A DNA stretch of 64,000 bases from Coptis chinensis (Eukaryota; Streptophyta; Magnoliopsida; Ranunculales; Ranunculaceae): contig CM027384.1 in NCBI GenBank assembly GCA_015680905.1, positions 67,091,001 through 67,155,000 of the forward strand. Direction: 5' to 3'. A model generated the notes under the pieces. It was not told where the DNA came from. It ran no database searches and saw nothing but the letters and a program-made list of their open reading frames with translations. Shown here piece after piece: positions 1-11,728 of the stretch (position 1 is the stretch's first letter; each line of letters starts with the position of its first letter). Position numbers and translations under genes: made by a program.

Positions 1-1110
1 AATGTTACTTTGGAAACATATTTGCCTCCTTTTCCTCTCAAACTCATTGTTAATACTTTTTAAGTTTGTTTTTCAGCTGTGGAGGTGCGTATTATTCCTG
101 ATCTTATTCTCTAATTTATACACATCGAAAGGTGTAGTTCGCAGACTTTGTTTTATTTGTATCCTAGAACTGTCACTAAAAGAGGCATATACCCGTAGGT
201 TACATTGGCTAACCAATTAGCTTCTTCTCTTGTTTATACTTAACAACTGCAGCTGTTTATCTCATTGATGCTTGTTTTATTTTTTTAGCAGTAAGTGGAG
301 CACTGGAGCTATTCTGATGAATGATGAATATGTTGTAGTTGCAGCATGGAAATAGATTCTGACGTGGGCGGTGAAGATGCCTGCTATGTATTAGTTTTGT
401 AGTCATTCTGATTCTGTGAACTTTTCTATATATGTAAATGGTGTCAGTATGGCTCACCAGAAACCTCTGGTTAAGGTGATAACGGTACATTAGTTACTTC
501 TTAAATTGGGTTTTGTCATTTTGGCTTGATGCAACCACTGGGTTAATGTAGGGTGTACTCACTCTTAAAGCTGCTTGTTAATGTAGTGGACTACTCGATC
601 TTCGGGGCAAATGTTCTGAGAAGGATAAAGCGTGATGAGCCTCAGCTATTTTTGGCATCATCTCATCCAGGGTTGTGTGCAAAATTATAGAATCGGACTT
701 ATTAGTTGCACTGTTTCACTGGAAAAATTAAATTGCAAAAGTTAAGGCATGAGTTATTGTGCGATCTACTAGTTAAACTCCTACAGGCATCTCCCAAGTG
801 CTCTAGTGAACTGCAGTAGCCGGCAAGAAATAGTCAGAGAAAATAGTCATAACTCATAACCAACGAAGGAGTCAAAACGAAGCTTTACTAGCATAGCGTA
901 CACGGCGTGTTGCGTTTCATAAACCAGTAAACACGCCGGGTCTCTATCTATAGGGCCATAGGAGGGGGTAGTATGGGAAGAAAACGCGCGCCAAAATTTG
1001 TGAATGAGTTGTAAAACGAATGAGTCCCCTCGACTTCTCCGAATCCAAAACAGGTTAGGACAAAAGTTGACCGATATTTACATTGGCGCCACCTTATGTC
1101 TCTCCGACCT
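1..1110. other. Intergenic, no gene recognised
   Basis: No open frame here resembles a known protein and no transposon ends are visible. The first bases could hold the last exon and 3'UTR of an upstream plus-strand gene, because a pyrimidine-rich stretch ending in CAG lies near 75, but this is too weak to call. The 880-1000 stretch is richer in CG than its surroundings and lies just upstream of a TATA box. Confidence 0.5.
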
Positions 1111-1150
1111 TATATATAAACAACAAACTCAAAGCTCTGTCTCTCTCTCT
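1111..1150 (+). promoter_or_regulatory. Predicted core promoter of the SYP5-like gene
   Basis: A TATATATAAA box at 1111-1120 is followed about 20-30 bases later by a CT-rich pyrimidine patch (1139-1150). This is the usual plant core-promoter arrangement. No other gene starts nearby on the plus strand, and the next coding exon (2902) has an acceptor CAG ending at 2896, just before its ATG. I infer a non-coding first exon from about 1140 to the 1180s and a ~1.7-kb 5'UTR intron. The donor is uncertain; the candidate is the GGTTAG near 1182. Confidence 0.45.
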
Positions 1151-2901
1151 TGGGGTGTCCATTATTGTTTAGTTGAAAAAAGGTTAGTAACGTTGTTCAA
1201 GTCTATACTCTATTTGCATTATGATATATATATCTTGTAGTAATTCACATACAATGGGTTGATTGAATTTTGATCACTTATTTTATGTATGTGATTTCTT
1301 AGGGGGGTTTATTTAATTTGCATATTGAATGACTTGTAACTTGTACTGTAATATTCTAGTAATCTTTTTGTCATTACCACAATGTGTTAAATTTGTATGG
1401 TCTCATTTTGATGGATATTGATCAAGTACTTGTTGATCTGGAAAGGAGAGACGAAAGTCTCAGTTTGTTTGTGGACTGTAACACAGCAAGTTTTAAGTGG
1501 GTGCTTTGGCTAATTAGCCATCCTTAGAGATCGAGTTAGAGACTTAGAGTACTTGGAATGAGCTCACTAGGAATAGGATTGGAGCTATGTATAGGTATGT
1601 CAGTATTGCAAATAAAAATTAGACATGTAGAGATAAGGAAGCATGTATTTGTAATGAGTAAACCCGAGAACAGTGGGTTGTAAAGACAGTTCAGCTCATT
1701 GCGCTTATTGCCGCCTAAGGAGATACATTAATGAAAAAGTACACGATAGGCAAGAAGTAGAGTGTTGGGCAGCACCACCATCTGTACAAGTGCACTGCAC
1801 ATATGATGTTTCACTAAGAATGTAGATTTGGGTAGGGAACATATGGGGATAGGGGAGTAAGAAGTGAGTGAAGGATCATTTTTCAGACAGGTTTCTTTAG
1901 GAATAAGGGTAGGGAGGCTTATAGAGGATAATTAATAATGAAATAATGTATAATCTTCTTTGGTTCTTTCGACTGATTTCTAAGTTTTCCAATTCTGAAA
2001 GAAATCAAAGAATTGAGATGTCTTTAGGTGAAGAAGCGTTTTTTTTTTTTAAGGTGAAGAAGAGTATTAAAAAGTAATTTTTGCAATTGCTATTTGAGAA
2101 TATCGTATATCTTTTTTCCACTTAATATTGTTACAAACGTCAAATGTTTTTTCATCCATCAACGTTCGGGTCTTTTGATTCTATCGAAGTGGTGGAAAAG
2201 CAGTAAGGAGAACAAGGTGCGTACTGTAGTGATAAGTGATAACAAGGTTAGCGCAGCATAGATCGTGTGTGGTTGCTGATGTGCCTGGAACTTCTTATGT
2301 GTTGTAGAGGGAAGGGCTGTGTAACCTGTGTTTATCACATCTTAAACGTTTTACAGCTGCAACTAACTTTGAGATAGACAGTATTAACAGACACTTGCAG
2401 CTCTTCCTCTGCAACTGAAGACCTGAAGGAACCATATTATCCACATTGCTTGGTGGCATAATCAACAAACACAACCAACACACGTCCTTTTGTTTTATAC
2501 TTTTATCAGTGGGAAGGTTGTTGGGTCTCACTTTTACTGATGATGAAACAGAGCAGTAGGTCGTTGTGAAAGATGTTATGAGGTTGTTGTGAAGAAAATA
2601 GTAAGGTGAAAATCTTCTGCTTATATTGCTGTACTTATCCAAGAGACCCCTACTGGAATCTACTTATATGTCATATGAAAGTTCACTAGAACTCATTTAC
2701 TACTTATATCTATGACTTTGCCACCACTTATCGACTATGTTTTTGTAAACCAGGACTTTCTTTGACTTGTTTCTTGAATCAATTGATGAAAATAAAATTT
2801 TGAGGTCTCTGTTGTCATGTATAGTTGATGTATGCCTAAACAGAATTTACTAGAAAAGACCTATGCTATCCATGAACTAACTTTCTTACAACACAGCTGC
2901 G

Positions 2902-5900
2902 ATGGCATCTTCTGCTGACTCATGGATGTGGGAATTTAGTGAAGCTTCCAAACTTGCTGACGACATCAATACTTTGATTTCTGAAAGAGGGTCTGGACCA
3001 GATACGCAACGTCACGTATCGGCTGTTCGGAGGAAGATTACAATATTAGGGACCAGACTCGATGGCTTGCAGTCGCTATTGTCAAAGCTTCCGTGCAAGC
3101 AGCCAAAGTAAGAGGCTTGACTCGACTTCTATATGTTGTCTGTAAGAAATTTCCAATTTGAAGTTTAGAATTAAGCATTTGCTATACTGATTTCTGTCAG
3201 CCCTCCACCCTCATCGTACAGATACTATATCACATGTAAATCATATTGCTATGGTTTTTAACCAAAATCCAACAAATTTTTGCGCTAATGATCCTTTTTC
3301 ATTCCCCTGCATTGAAAGTTGAAATATTAGTATAAGTAGAGTTATCCTTATGGGTTTCTCGTTCTCCCTGAATGTATTTACTATTTAGCCTGGACTGAAA
3401 GTGAGCTACTATACAGATTTGCATTCAGATTATATCATTATAATGGATATATGGAGACATATTCGGGGGAGGGGGGGATATTCTTCTAAATGACAATTTC
3501 TCTTTCCTGTTAAACTCAGTATTACACTATTACCTGTTTAATAATTTACTTGAATCTTCTCTTTGCTTGTTAATATTTTGTGTACTGCCTTTGCATTTTA
3601 ATGCAAAGACAAGAAAAGGAGATGCGTCGGCGTGAAGACATGCTCACAAATTTGAGATCAAAAGTCCATCAGATGGCCTCCACATTACACATGTCCAACT
3701 TTACAAACAGAGACACTTCGCTTGGACAAGATGTAACGGCAGCAGATCTCACGAGCCGAACAAGTGGGCTGGACAACCATGGTCTTGTTGGTTTACAACG
3801 GCAAGTTGTGAAAGGTGTGCTTACTTACTATGGTGGTAGGATTTTTTTTAAAAAGCTCTTCTAATTTGGTCCTTGTATGTTGTTGCATCGGATGCAGAAC
3901 AGGATGACGATCTTGAGAAGTTGGAGGAGACAATTCTAAGTACCAAACATATTGCTTTGGCAATCAATGAGGAAGTCGATCTACACACTAGGCTTATCGT
4001 ATGGTCCCTATATTATTATTTTTTCTTCGTTCACTTTCATTTCACTTACTCTGATTATGCCAAAGGTCTACTCTCATTTTCTTTAATTCCCCCATCACTG
4101 TGCAGGAAACACTGGACCAACACGTGGACTCAACAGACTCTTGGCTACAGGTTACACTCTTTTTCGATTATCCTTTTTTATTAGTGTTAGTATTTGCCTA
4201 TTTGGATGGTTTTTCAGATTGCATTTGTTAATAATGAGCATCAATTTTTTTCCCTTGCATATTCCTGAGCTTGCCATGTGCAAATCTTGGTTCGAGAGTT
4301 TCATTTGCATTTGTTAATAACCAGGACTAATAACGAGCATCAAACTTTTTCTTGCATATTAGTGAGCTTACAATGTGCAAATCTTGGTTTGAGAGCTTCT
4401 TGAACAATTTTTAAAAAATTGGAAATATCTATATTTTCAGTGTTACCTATATGAGTGAGAAAAATCATGTCTTTGCTATTTCTTTAGTCAAGTAAGAAAA
4501 AAAATCCCGCCTACCATAAAACATTCCTAAGGTTTGAATAGTGGAGGCGGCATACATTCAAGAATATTAGTGGATGAGAAATCCACTACAACATTTCAAA
4601 AATGCGGAAAAAGTCAAATACAAATCTCCAGCGCTCTTTCTTTGAGGATAATCTGCCAAATTAAAAAATACATCGAGAAATAATTCAGCCTTAATCATTA
4701 TCTTTTATAATGCACATCACTAGTTACAAGCACAGATGACCATGGTCCTTTGCAGTTCTTCGTCTTACCCAAATTCAGGAATGACTATCCAACCAATTGT
4801 TTTGTTTCTGTATACATATTTATTTAGAAATAAACCTTAGTATCCTCGAAGCTCTATCCAAGTCCTATACGAGAGAGCTATCTAATAAGTTGCATGAAGT
4901 TACCAAACCTCGTTTTTGTGATAGCTTAGTTGTAACTGTTTATTTTTGGTGGCAAGAGAAGCCTTCTGTTCAACCTTTTTTTTTGTTTTTTTTGCGGTTG
5001 GCAACCCTGTTTTAAATGAGATCAGTAACTTAGATAACACGGATGCCGGCGGGTTCGAATCCCAGACCTCTGGTTCATCAATCTTTTACCTTGCATTAGA
5101 ATTGATCCTAGAATCTGAATTCTTTCTAAGACCCAAAACATTAGCTGTCCTTTATAGAACATGTGACTCCTTACTGATTTTTCCAGTACCTTCTATCATC
5201 TTTCAAAATGCAGTCAAGTTTGCATAATTTTCTCTTTAAATTGGATGCCTTGAACTTTTTCCTTCTTTTACTACTACTCTTATTTGCCATCACCCTAGCT
5301 CAATAAATGCATATTATATATGGATTACAAAAGCTTAATCTACTACACTGCATCATCTACTGATGTCTCCACACAGTTCCACAACTCCTCTTCCCCTTTT
5401 AAGTGTCATGGATTTGAGTTCTGCTTTCTCCTTAATGAAAGTTCGCTTTGAAATACTTCTTAACAATAACCAGAATCAGTGAGAGATTTCTATGTTATAG
5501 GAATTGATCTACAAAGTATTAAATTCACCACCTCTGCCATTGTCGATATCAATGAGAAGCTAAGGCAAAAAGAAACCTTTCATTGATCTTAAAATCCTGA
5601 TCTCTGATATCCAGGAAGATATAGTTTGGTTTCCTAGCATTTGTATTATTGAAATCATCTCTTTGTTCCCCTGTTTCCTACAAATAATTTGACCTGTAGA
5701 AGGAAGTAGAGTATTTGAGATATTGTTCCCTATTGCAAAGTTCTTGGTGTACTTGAAGAGATACCAGACATTGTTTGGATTATTTTGGGTCATGGGATAG
5801 CAGGGATTGGGGATTGTAGTTTTGATAACTGTTTCTGCTAGATGGTTCTCCTCTGACAAGTACAATATCAAGGCTGTGGAGTCACCTTTAATTTTGTTTT

Positions 5901-6045
5901 ATTTTTTATTCAGCTGGTGCAAAAGAAACTGGCAATTCTGAATAAGCGTATGAAGGGTGGCTGCTCCTGCATGCTATTGCTTTTAGGAGTTATTGGAATC
6001 ATGATTCTGGCAGTTGTTGCCTGGTCACTGATCAAATACTTGTGA
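2902..6045 (+). CDS. SYP51/SYP52-like: SYP5-type syntaxin (Qc-SNARE), five coding exons
   Basis: Exons by GT/AG sites: 2902-3107, 3609-3814, 3898-3998, 4106-4150, 5914-6045. These sum to 690 nt, 229 residues plus stop, the usual SYP51/SYP52 length. The start MASSADSWMWEFSEA and the RRKITILGTRLDGLQSLL segment match the SYP5 N-terminal helical region. The Qc SNARE helix spans about residues 138-195. A C-terminal anchor (about 202-229, CSCMLLLLLGVIGIMILAV) ends in LIKYL. Family role: Qc-SNARE in fusion at the prevacuolar compartment and vacuole, partnering SYP2 and VTI1 SNAREs. Odd: residue 167 (codon 3984-3986, CAC) is His where the family has the zero-layer Gln (LQTRL becomes LHTRL). The following DD is ET, and SRLRRVQK reads SWLQLVQK. 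Everything else looks intact, so it may be a divergent live paralogue or an early pseudogene. Intron 4 is ~1.8 kb. Confidence 0.88.
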
Positions 6046-7467
6046 TAGTATCAAGAGAAGGTACAAAACCGTTTCTTGGCTCCCTTAACTTTTTTTTTTT
6101 TTGTGTCCAGATGGTGGAAGCTCTAACTGCCTCCTAGGAGGGTCTTGGATGTTTTTTGCATTATCCATAGGGTTCAGGATAAGTAATTAAGTGTATATAG
6201 GAATATTAGAAATGATTTTAGAACGTGTTGCATTTTTACATACTCTATAAAGGATGTTAGAAATATACTGCAGCTTTGAGACTCTGAGTAAGTGTGGTTA
6301 TTTATGAGAAGTTTATAAATATCTGCTGTATTCAACTCCTTTGAGCATTCTGTATCTGGATGAGTTATTTTCCTTTCTGTTCATTACATTTCTTTGGATG
6401 ATTTGAGCTCCGTTGCCAATTGGTGCATGATTTTTACTTGCATCGACTTCAGCTCAGCTGGGGCTATCTGTTTGATGCCTAGACAGCAAAGAGCTGAAAA
6501 CAGAGGAAATTTCAATGAATGTCACCACATATTACAGTAATGAAAAAACGCAAGAAAACTCATAAACTATGGACAACAGAATAGTAAGCTAAATTCAAAT
6601 TCCAGCGGGAACGAGGACAGTGAACGCTTACACTATTGAGAGTTGATATACAATGTAAAGAATTTGCATTTGTTATAGGCTGAATCCGTGCATCTGAGTA
6701 AGCACACAGGGCATTTGGGCAAGCTGATTAAGTGTCATAATTTTTTGTCTTAATTTATTTATTTAACAGTGAAAAGGGTTGAGTTCTTCATTGTTTACCA
6801 TTGAAATTCGAGAAATCTGACCAATCTGACCAATCCAAATTAGACTTAGGCTGAAAATTTTAAGAACCGATTAGGACTGGTCCGGACTCAGGTTGAAACA
6901 TTTGAAATTCGGGTTAGATTTCAACCCGACCCAACCCGCCCGAGTTCTACCCCTAAATACCATGTTGTTTTTATTGCCAAAATACGCATATAGCCTCACA
7001 AAGAAAGGGGGCAATAACACCTACCTTTAGATGAATAAAATTTAGCCACAAATGTCTTGTTTAGTGTTAAAGCACTTTCCTGTTTCCACTACTAGTTCAA
7101 AAGGAAAGTCCAGATCTCACATCAAGTCATATAGTTTTTCACTTTTTCAATTGTTCTACAAGCTTCGTTTATTTATAAAGGACCGATGTTTAGATTCGTT
7201 ATCAGTTAATCATTATTGTCGTACAAGCCTACAACAGTGTGCGTTATATTCTTTTTTAATTTTTCGTTAAGCCCAGTGGCATTATGTCTTATCTAAACAG
7301 TTCTATCATTATTAGTATTTAACACGGTTTATTAAACCAGTTATTCTGAGTCTTTATTGAGAAAACAACTCTGTTTATTAAGGGTTCTTTAAGTTTTGAT
7401 TATTAAATTTTCAAAACCCTCACTAAACTTTATTTCTCATAACTGAAGTTCAGTTATAAGTTATGTA
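6046..7467. other. SYP5-like 3' flank and spacer
   Basis: No gene recognised. The first few hundred bases are probably 3'UTR. Around 6880-6955 there is a pyrimidine-rich stretch with ACCCGACCCAACCCGCCC ending in TTCTACCCCTAA, which resembles the end of a hAT-type MITE (TAGGGGTAGAAC inverted). No matching left end or target duplication was found. The copy A duplication begins at 7468. Confidence 0.5.
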
Positions 7468-7834
7468 AACAGTCCCTTTCTTCGTTACCCTTCTTAGATT
7501 AACTCCAAGTTCATAAAGCATCAATGATCAATGCTACATTCTTAAAATGTCTTAGAAATGGTTGCCTACAAAAAGTCTCAATCAAGTTATATATGGACGG
7601 TTCAGATTGATTATGAATTCTAGCACGTGCATTATGAAAATCATGTGTGGTATTTTGAAGAAGCGTTGAATGAAAAGAATAAGGTGGCGTAGGGTGGTCC
7701 ATAAAGCAATACCACTTCTGCTAAACAAAGGAAAGGCAAAACCAAAGTTAACCAAAGATTTCAATTCATCTTAGCTTTACATTCAAGTTTATCATCACTC
7801 AAAACAGTAAAGTTCTTCAACAATTTTTTCATAC

Positions 7835-9220
7835 ATGGAGAATTCAGGAAGGCAATCAGAGCTGATGAAGCCCATAATTCTCAAAGCTGGTATACCCTTA
7901 GCACTTTCTTTAGCTGGTTTTTTGTATTCTATGATCACATCTAGGAAAAAGTTACATGTAGGAAGAGCAACAGAAGAAGGCCATCAGGTAAGTCAAAATG
8001 ATGAAACTGAAGCTCAAGATGACAATAGAGATCACAATAGCACTCAAGGCCTTAATTCGACGTCTTTATTAGCTTGTACAGAAGGAGGAGTACATATGGG
8101 AAATATTCAGACAAAGGATTCATATATAAGCTTGCAAATTCGATATAGACCTGAAACGGAGGAAGAGATATTAGGCCTAATGAAGCAGGTAAAGGCTCTT
8201 CAAGATAAGGAACAGGAACTCGAGAGAAGGTTTGTATCTTTCTGCGGGTTTATAAAAGAGCAGGAATTGGCTCTTACAAAACTTCAAAATCTGTTGGTTT
8301 TAAAACAAGCTCATCTTGATTTCCTGGGTATGACAATTGAGTCCAGGGAAGCTGAGAGACGAAAGTTCGAGTTGATGGTAGTTGAGTACCTAAGAGTTTT
8401 AAAGCAACTTGAATCTGCAAGATTAGATAATGGAATGCTCCAAAAGAAAGCAAAGAAGCTCTTGAGGGCGACAAGAAAGTATTCCAACGTTGTCCTTCGA
8501 CAGGCTTCAATGTTGCAAGCTAGAGAAGCTGAGATTTCGACAAGTCATGAGGAGTTGCAGGGTAAGACACAAATGATCGTAGAACTGAACGATAGAATTA
8601 TGGTACTGGAAATTTTAGTAGACAAGTATCAACAGGAGAAGAAAGAATTGGCTGAGAAACTAGAGTTGGCCGAAACCTCTGCTTCATCTGTCTCAAAGGT
8701 TTGAAAATCTTTCTTATCTCTCAAGGAAGGCACCCTTATCCTTTCTTTCCTTGTACTTAATGGTTTCTTATTTCCATTTTTGCAGAAGGAATCAGAAGAC
8801 ACTGGTGTCTATGTTCATGACCAACTCATCACTGAATTAGAACAACTGCAAAAGGATCGCGCAGCTGAGGCTGAAGAATTAGTATATTTACGATGGATCA
8901 ATGCATGCTTCAGACATGAACTAACGAGAAATCAAGAAGAAGAACATGAACATGAACATGAAGAGAGGGACGACAGTATTGTACTGGAAGATGAAGTAAA
9001 ACATGGAATTCTAAGATACAATTCAGATCCTTCATCAACGATAGCAGACCAGGATGAATCTCGCGCATTAATAATGACCACTAGCCATAAGAAACCAAAG
9101 TTACTTGGCAAGCTCAGAAGATGGGTCAGAGGGAGTGAAGCCTGCAGGAGATCATGGCAACACGAACATTTATATGTCAAAATTCGGTCTGTTTCACACG
9201 GGCGGCTAAGCAGCATATAA
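7835..9220 (+). CDS. CHUP1-like coiled-coil protein, intact copy
   Basis: Two exons, 7835-8698 and 8786-9220, joined in phase 0, give 432 residues. An N-terminal hydrophobic segment (about residues 13-35, with AGIPLALSLAGFLYS) is followed by a charged linker. Long coiled coils run from about residue 108 to 312. The CHUP1-family signature EELVYLRWINACFRHEL lies at residues 318-334, and the tail is basic. CHUP1 anchors chloroplasts to the plasma membrane and actin; shorter CHUP1-like relatives share the N-terminal hydrophobic segment, coiled coil and signature but lack the long proline-rich region, as here. The exact role of this paralogue is inferred. The gene sits at the left of a recent duplication; its twin at 23793 is frameshifted. 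A MITE lies 83 bases after the stop. Confidence 0.85.
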
Positions 9221-9302
9221 ATGCAAGGAAATCCTGTTCGAGTGCATAAGTCTGCCCAACACACTTTCACCAACCTATTCATAAAGAATTGATCCATGCC
9301 TA

Positions 9303-9705
9303 GTACAAAATATCAGGATATGGGTATTTATCGATATTTAATTTCTGGATATGTATCGTGGATATATCCACCTCTTTGGGGATATTTGACATTGTTTCAC
9401 ATCCAAATATCGTAGATATATCCAAAATATCGACAAATATCGTAGATATTGTGGATATTTATTGATATATCATGATACATTATTTATATTTATTTGAAAT
9501 ATAATGGTAAATATTAAATAAAATTGTTATATATACAAAATATCGCCAAATATCCATAAATATCACAAATATCGCAAATATTATCGAAATATAATTGATA
9601 TTTGCAATCGTATATATCTCTAAACATATCGTGATATTTAAATATCTTTTTCTGAAATATGGATAGATATCCCTAAATATCGCGATATATCGGGATATTT
9701 TGTAC
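9303..9705 (+). mobile_element. GTACAAAATATC-ended MITE, copy 1
   Basis: 403 bp, flanked by TA on both sides (9301-9302 and 9706-9707). The left end GTACAAAATATCAGGATAT and the inverted right end GTACAAAATATCCCGATAT share a perfect 12-base terminal repeat and continued similarity. The interior is very AT-rich with dense GATAT/ATATC words and no credible coding frame. Three more copies are in this window (25248, 55359, 55891), the last two in the opposite orientation. The TA target duplication suggests Tc1/mariner-type transposition, but the ends are not the Stowaway consensus. Confidence 0.82.
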
Positions 9706-9809
9706 TATGGATCCATGTACTCGACCATCCCAACTACTATAAATCATACTTTTTAATGAATTAACGAGAAACGCTAATTTAACACACGTAATTCATTTGC
9801 TTAGATCAA

Positions 9810-11728
9810 GTCCAATGTAGGGCTGCTCTAATGGGTTGCTAAAAGGTGCCGCCTTTTAGCAGGCCCAGCCATATTTAGCAGCCCAAAATCAAAAAACCAT
9901 TGCAATCACATTTTTTAGCAATTCGGACGGCCATTGAAACTTTGCCGTGCAGGTCGAGCCATATTTAGCAACCTAAAATCAAAAAACCATTCCAATCACA
10001 TTTTTTAGCAGTTCGGGATACAGACAGCTATTAAAACTCTGTCGTCTTTCTGTTAAATTGCAACAAACGAAAGAAACTATGTCGTCTGTATAGGGCAGTT
10101 ACTAAAAACGTGAATTTCTTTCTCTTCTCCATTTCTCTCTTCTCTCTCTCGTCTCTTCCCTCTCAATCTCGCGGCATCCTCTCTCTCACCTCAATTTCTG
10201 TTAGATTATTTTGATATACATTCACCAAGTATGAATTATTACAATTTTGAAATTCGATTTTATTGAGTTTATTTTGATTGATTGTGACTTATTTTGATTA
10301 GTTTAATGTTAAATTAGAACGTTAAATTGTTTGTTGAATTAGAATGTTGGAATTGATGTTTTAGAATGTTAGTTTGAAATTGTGCATTTTGTTTAAATTA
10401 AAGTTATAAAAATGATATTGTTGATTGAATTGCAGGTGCCACACAAAATGAGTAACAAGGGTAAATGATTTTTCGGTCGAAAATCAGTTAGTAGATTGAC
10501 ACAAAAGTCAACGTCAGCGCTAAACGTCGATGAGGATGAAAACGTCGATGAAGTCTATAATTTGCAAAACCCTCCAGTAATTGAATTTCCGGACCCAGTC
10601 GATCCACTAACACATGTTAAATTGGCTAGAAACCCGAAAACTCACATATCTCATCGTGTAAATATGGTAAGCATTTGATCATTAAATTTGATTTCTTTAA
10701 CATCATAATTTGTATTTTCTTTAATTTTAATGAATAAATATTTTAAATAAATATTTAGGAGGGGGAGATGAAATTGCGGTGTTGTTGGGCATCCGTGAAC
10801 AATTGGTGGAAGATAATGGTTGCCAAAGGAGATTGTTTTGAAGGCATAAGAAATGAAATTTTACAATCTTTGTTTGGGTCATTGTTTCGATGTGGTTATC
10901 AAAACGCCGACCGCTGTTTGATATACGTTTTGATCGAGCGGTGGTGGGACACAACTCACACTTTCCACTGTCCACAAAGTGAGATAAGCATCACTCCAAT
11001 GGATATTACTATGCTCACGGGAATGAGCGTAGGAAGGGAAAAGGTCGGTTCGCGACTTTTGATTATGCACAACAAAAATGGTCGAATATAAGGCCGGAGC
11101 ATTGGGCTAAAGGGGTATCAAACCCTCCTTTTGTGAATGAGTTCATGGAGAAGACGAAAAGAGAGTGACGAAGGTTGGTGCCCCAGTACTGATTGAGAGA
11201 GATATTTGAGAACATTCTATTTTTTACTTAATCACGCAGTGTTTCTTCCCCACGGGTGATAGTTCACTGAGATTATGTTAGATAGAGTGTTTGGTTTGGT
11301 TAGATTACATGCATCAATATGATTGGGGTGGTGCTATGTTTGGAGTTTTGATTTACGCATTGGATCAAGCGTGCCGAGTCACAGCTAATGTTGCTGATGG
11401 TCAATGTGGTGGCTTCACCCCTATTTTACAAGTAAGTTTTAAATTTATAGTATTATAACTTTATGATAGTATTATAATTTTTAAATTACGTACAAGTTTG
11501 ATTTTGATATTTGTTTTTATGAAAGTATTGGTGGCATGAGTGTGTACCTGCCATGGCTCCTCTTCTTAGACCGAACATAGACCGTGATATCGTCCCACGG
11601 ATAAGATTGTTGAACTGGTCAAGGACGCCACAACATTTACTTAGATCGTAACCAACTCGAGACTAGGTCGGCATTGGCGACACAGTGGACACCATGGTTT
11701 CATACTCGATATATGGAATTAAATATTG
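9810..11728 (+). mobile_element. PMD-carrying MULE, truncated copy A
   Basis: This is the left part of the same element that is complete at 25756-35219. It contains the left terminal region, including a ~90-bp direct repeat (units near 9868 and 9957 sharing GCCATATTTAGCA and AAAATCAAAAAACCATT), and the first part of a plant mobile domain gene. It is cut at 11728, where a Ty3 element begins. The left flank is identical to copy B, so it arrived by the segmental duplication, not by independent transposition. Confidence 0.75.
10448..11728 (+). pseudogene. Plant mobile domain (PMD) gene fragment, copy A
   Basis: After an ATG at 10448 the frame meets TGA at 10466, probably a former TGG codon. Downstream blocks 10496-10671 and 10768-11091 resemble the PMD fold (Pfam PF10536; MAIN and MAIL proteins and transposons). 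Markers include LIYVLIERWWDTTHTFHCP and the GEMTITLEDV-like block SEISITPMDITMLTGMSVG. The same nonsense codon is present in copy B, so it predates the duplication. The 3' half is lost at the Ty3 junction. Confidence 0.7.

Larger units (their letters stand above)
7468..11728. repeat. Segmental duplication, copy A (4.26 kb)
   Basis: This segment matches 23408-27682 almost base for base. Both begin with AACAGTCCCTTTCTTCG and both end at GGAATTAAATATTG, after which they diverge: copy A runs into the Ty3 element, copy B continues through the MULE. Differences seen: copy B has an extra ~18 bases near 23616, lacks 12 bases in CHUP1 exon 1, and has two single-base indels in exon 2. There are also a few substitutions and a small replaced patch around 10021-10045 and 11190. 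The copies carry the same CHUP1-like gene, MITE and left half of a PMD MULE. Confidence 0.93.

Noticed and set aside
2295..2642. 115-residue minus-strand frame
   Set aside because: It resembles no known protein and lies in the inferred 5'UTR intron; probably chance.
5040..5075. tRNA-derived SINE in SYP5-like intron 4 (GGTTCGAATCC B-box)
   Set aside because: Only the B-box is seen; no A-box at the right distance and no poly(A) or target duplication was found.
5560..5871. 103-residue minus-strand frame in SYP5-like intron 4
   Set aside because: Possibly a gag-like retrotransposon scrap, but no diagnostic motif is visible.
6880..6955. Second hAT MITE downstream of the SYP5-like gene
   Set aside because: Only one end-like sequence is visible and no 8-bp duplication was found.
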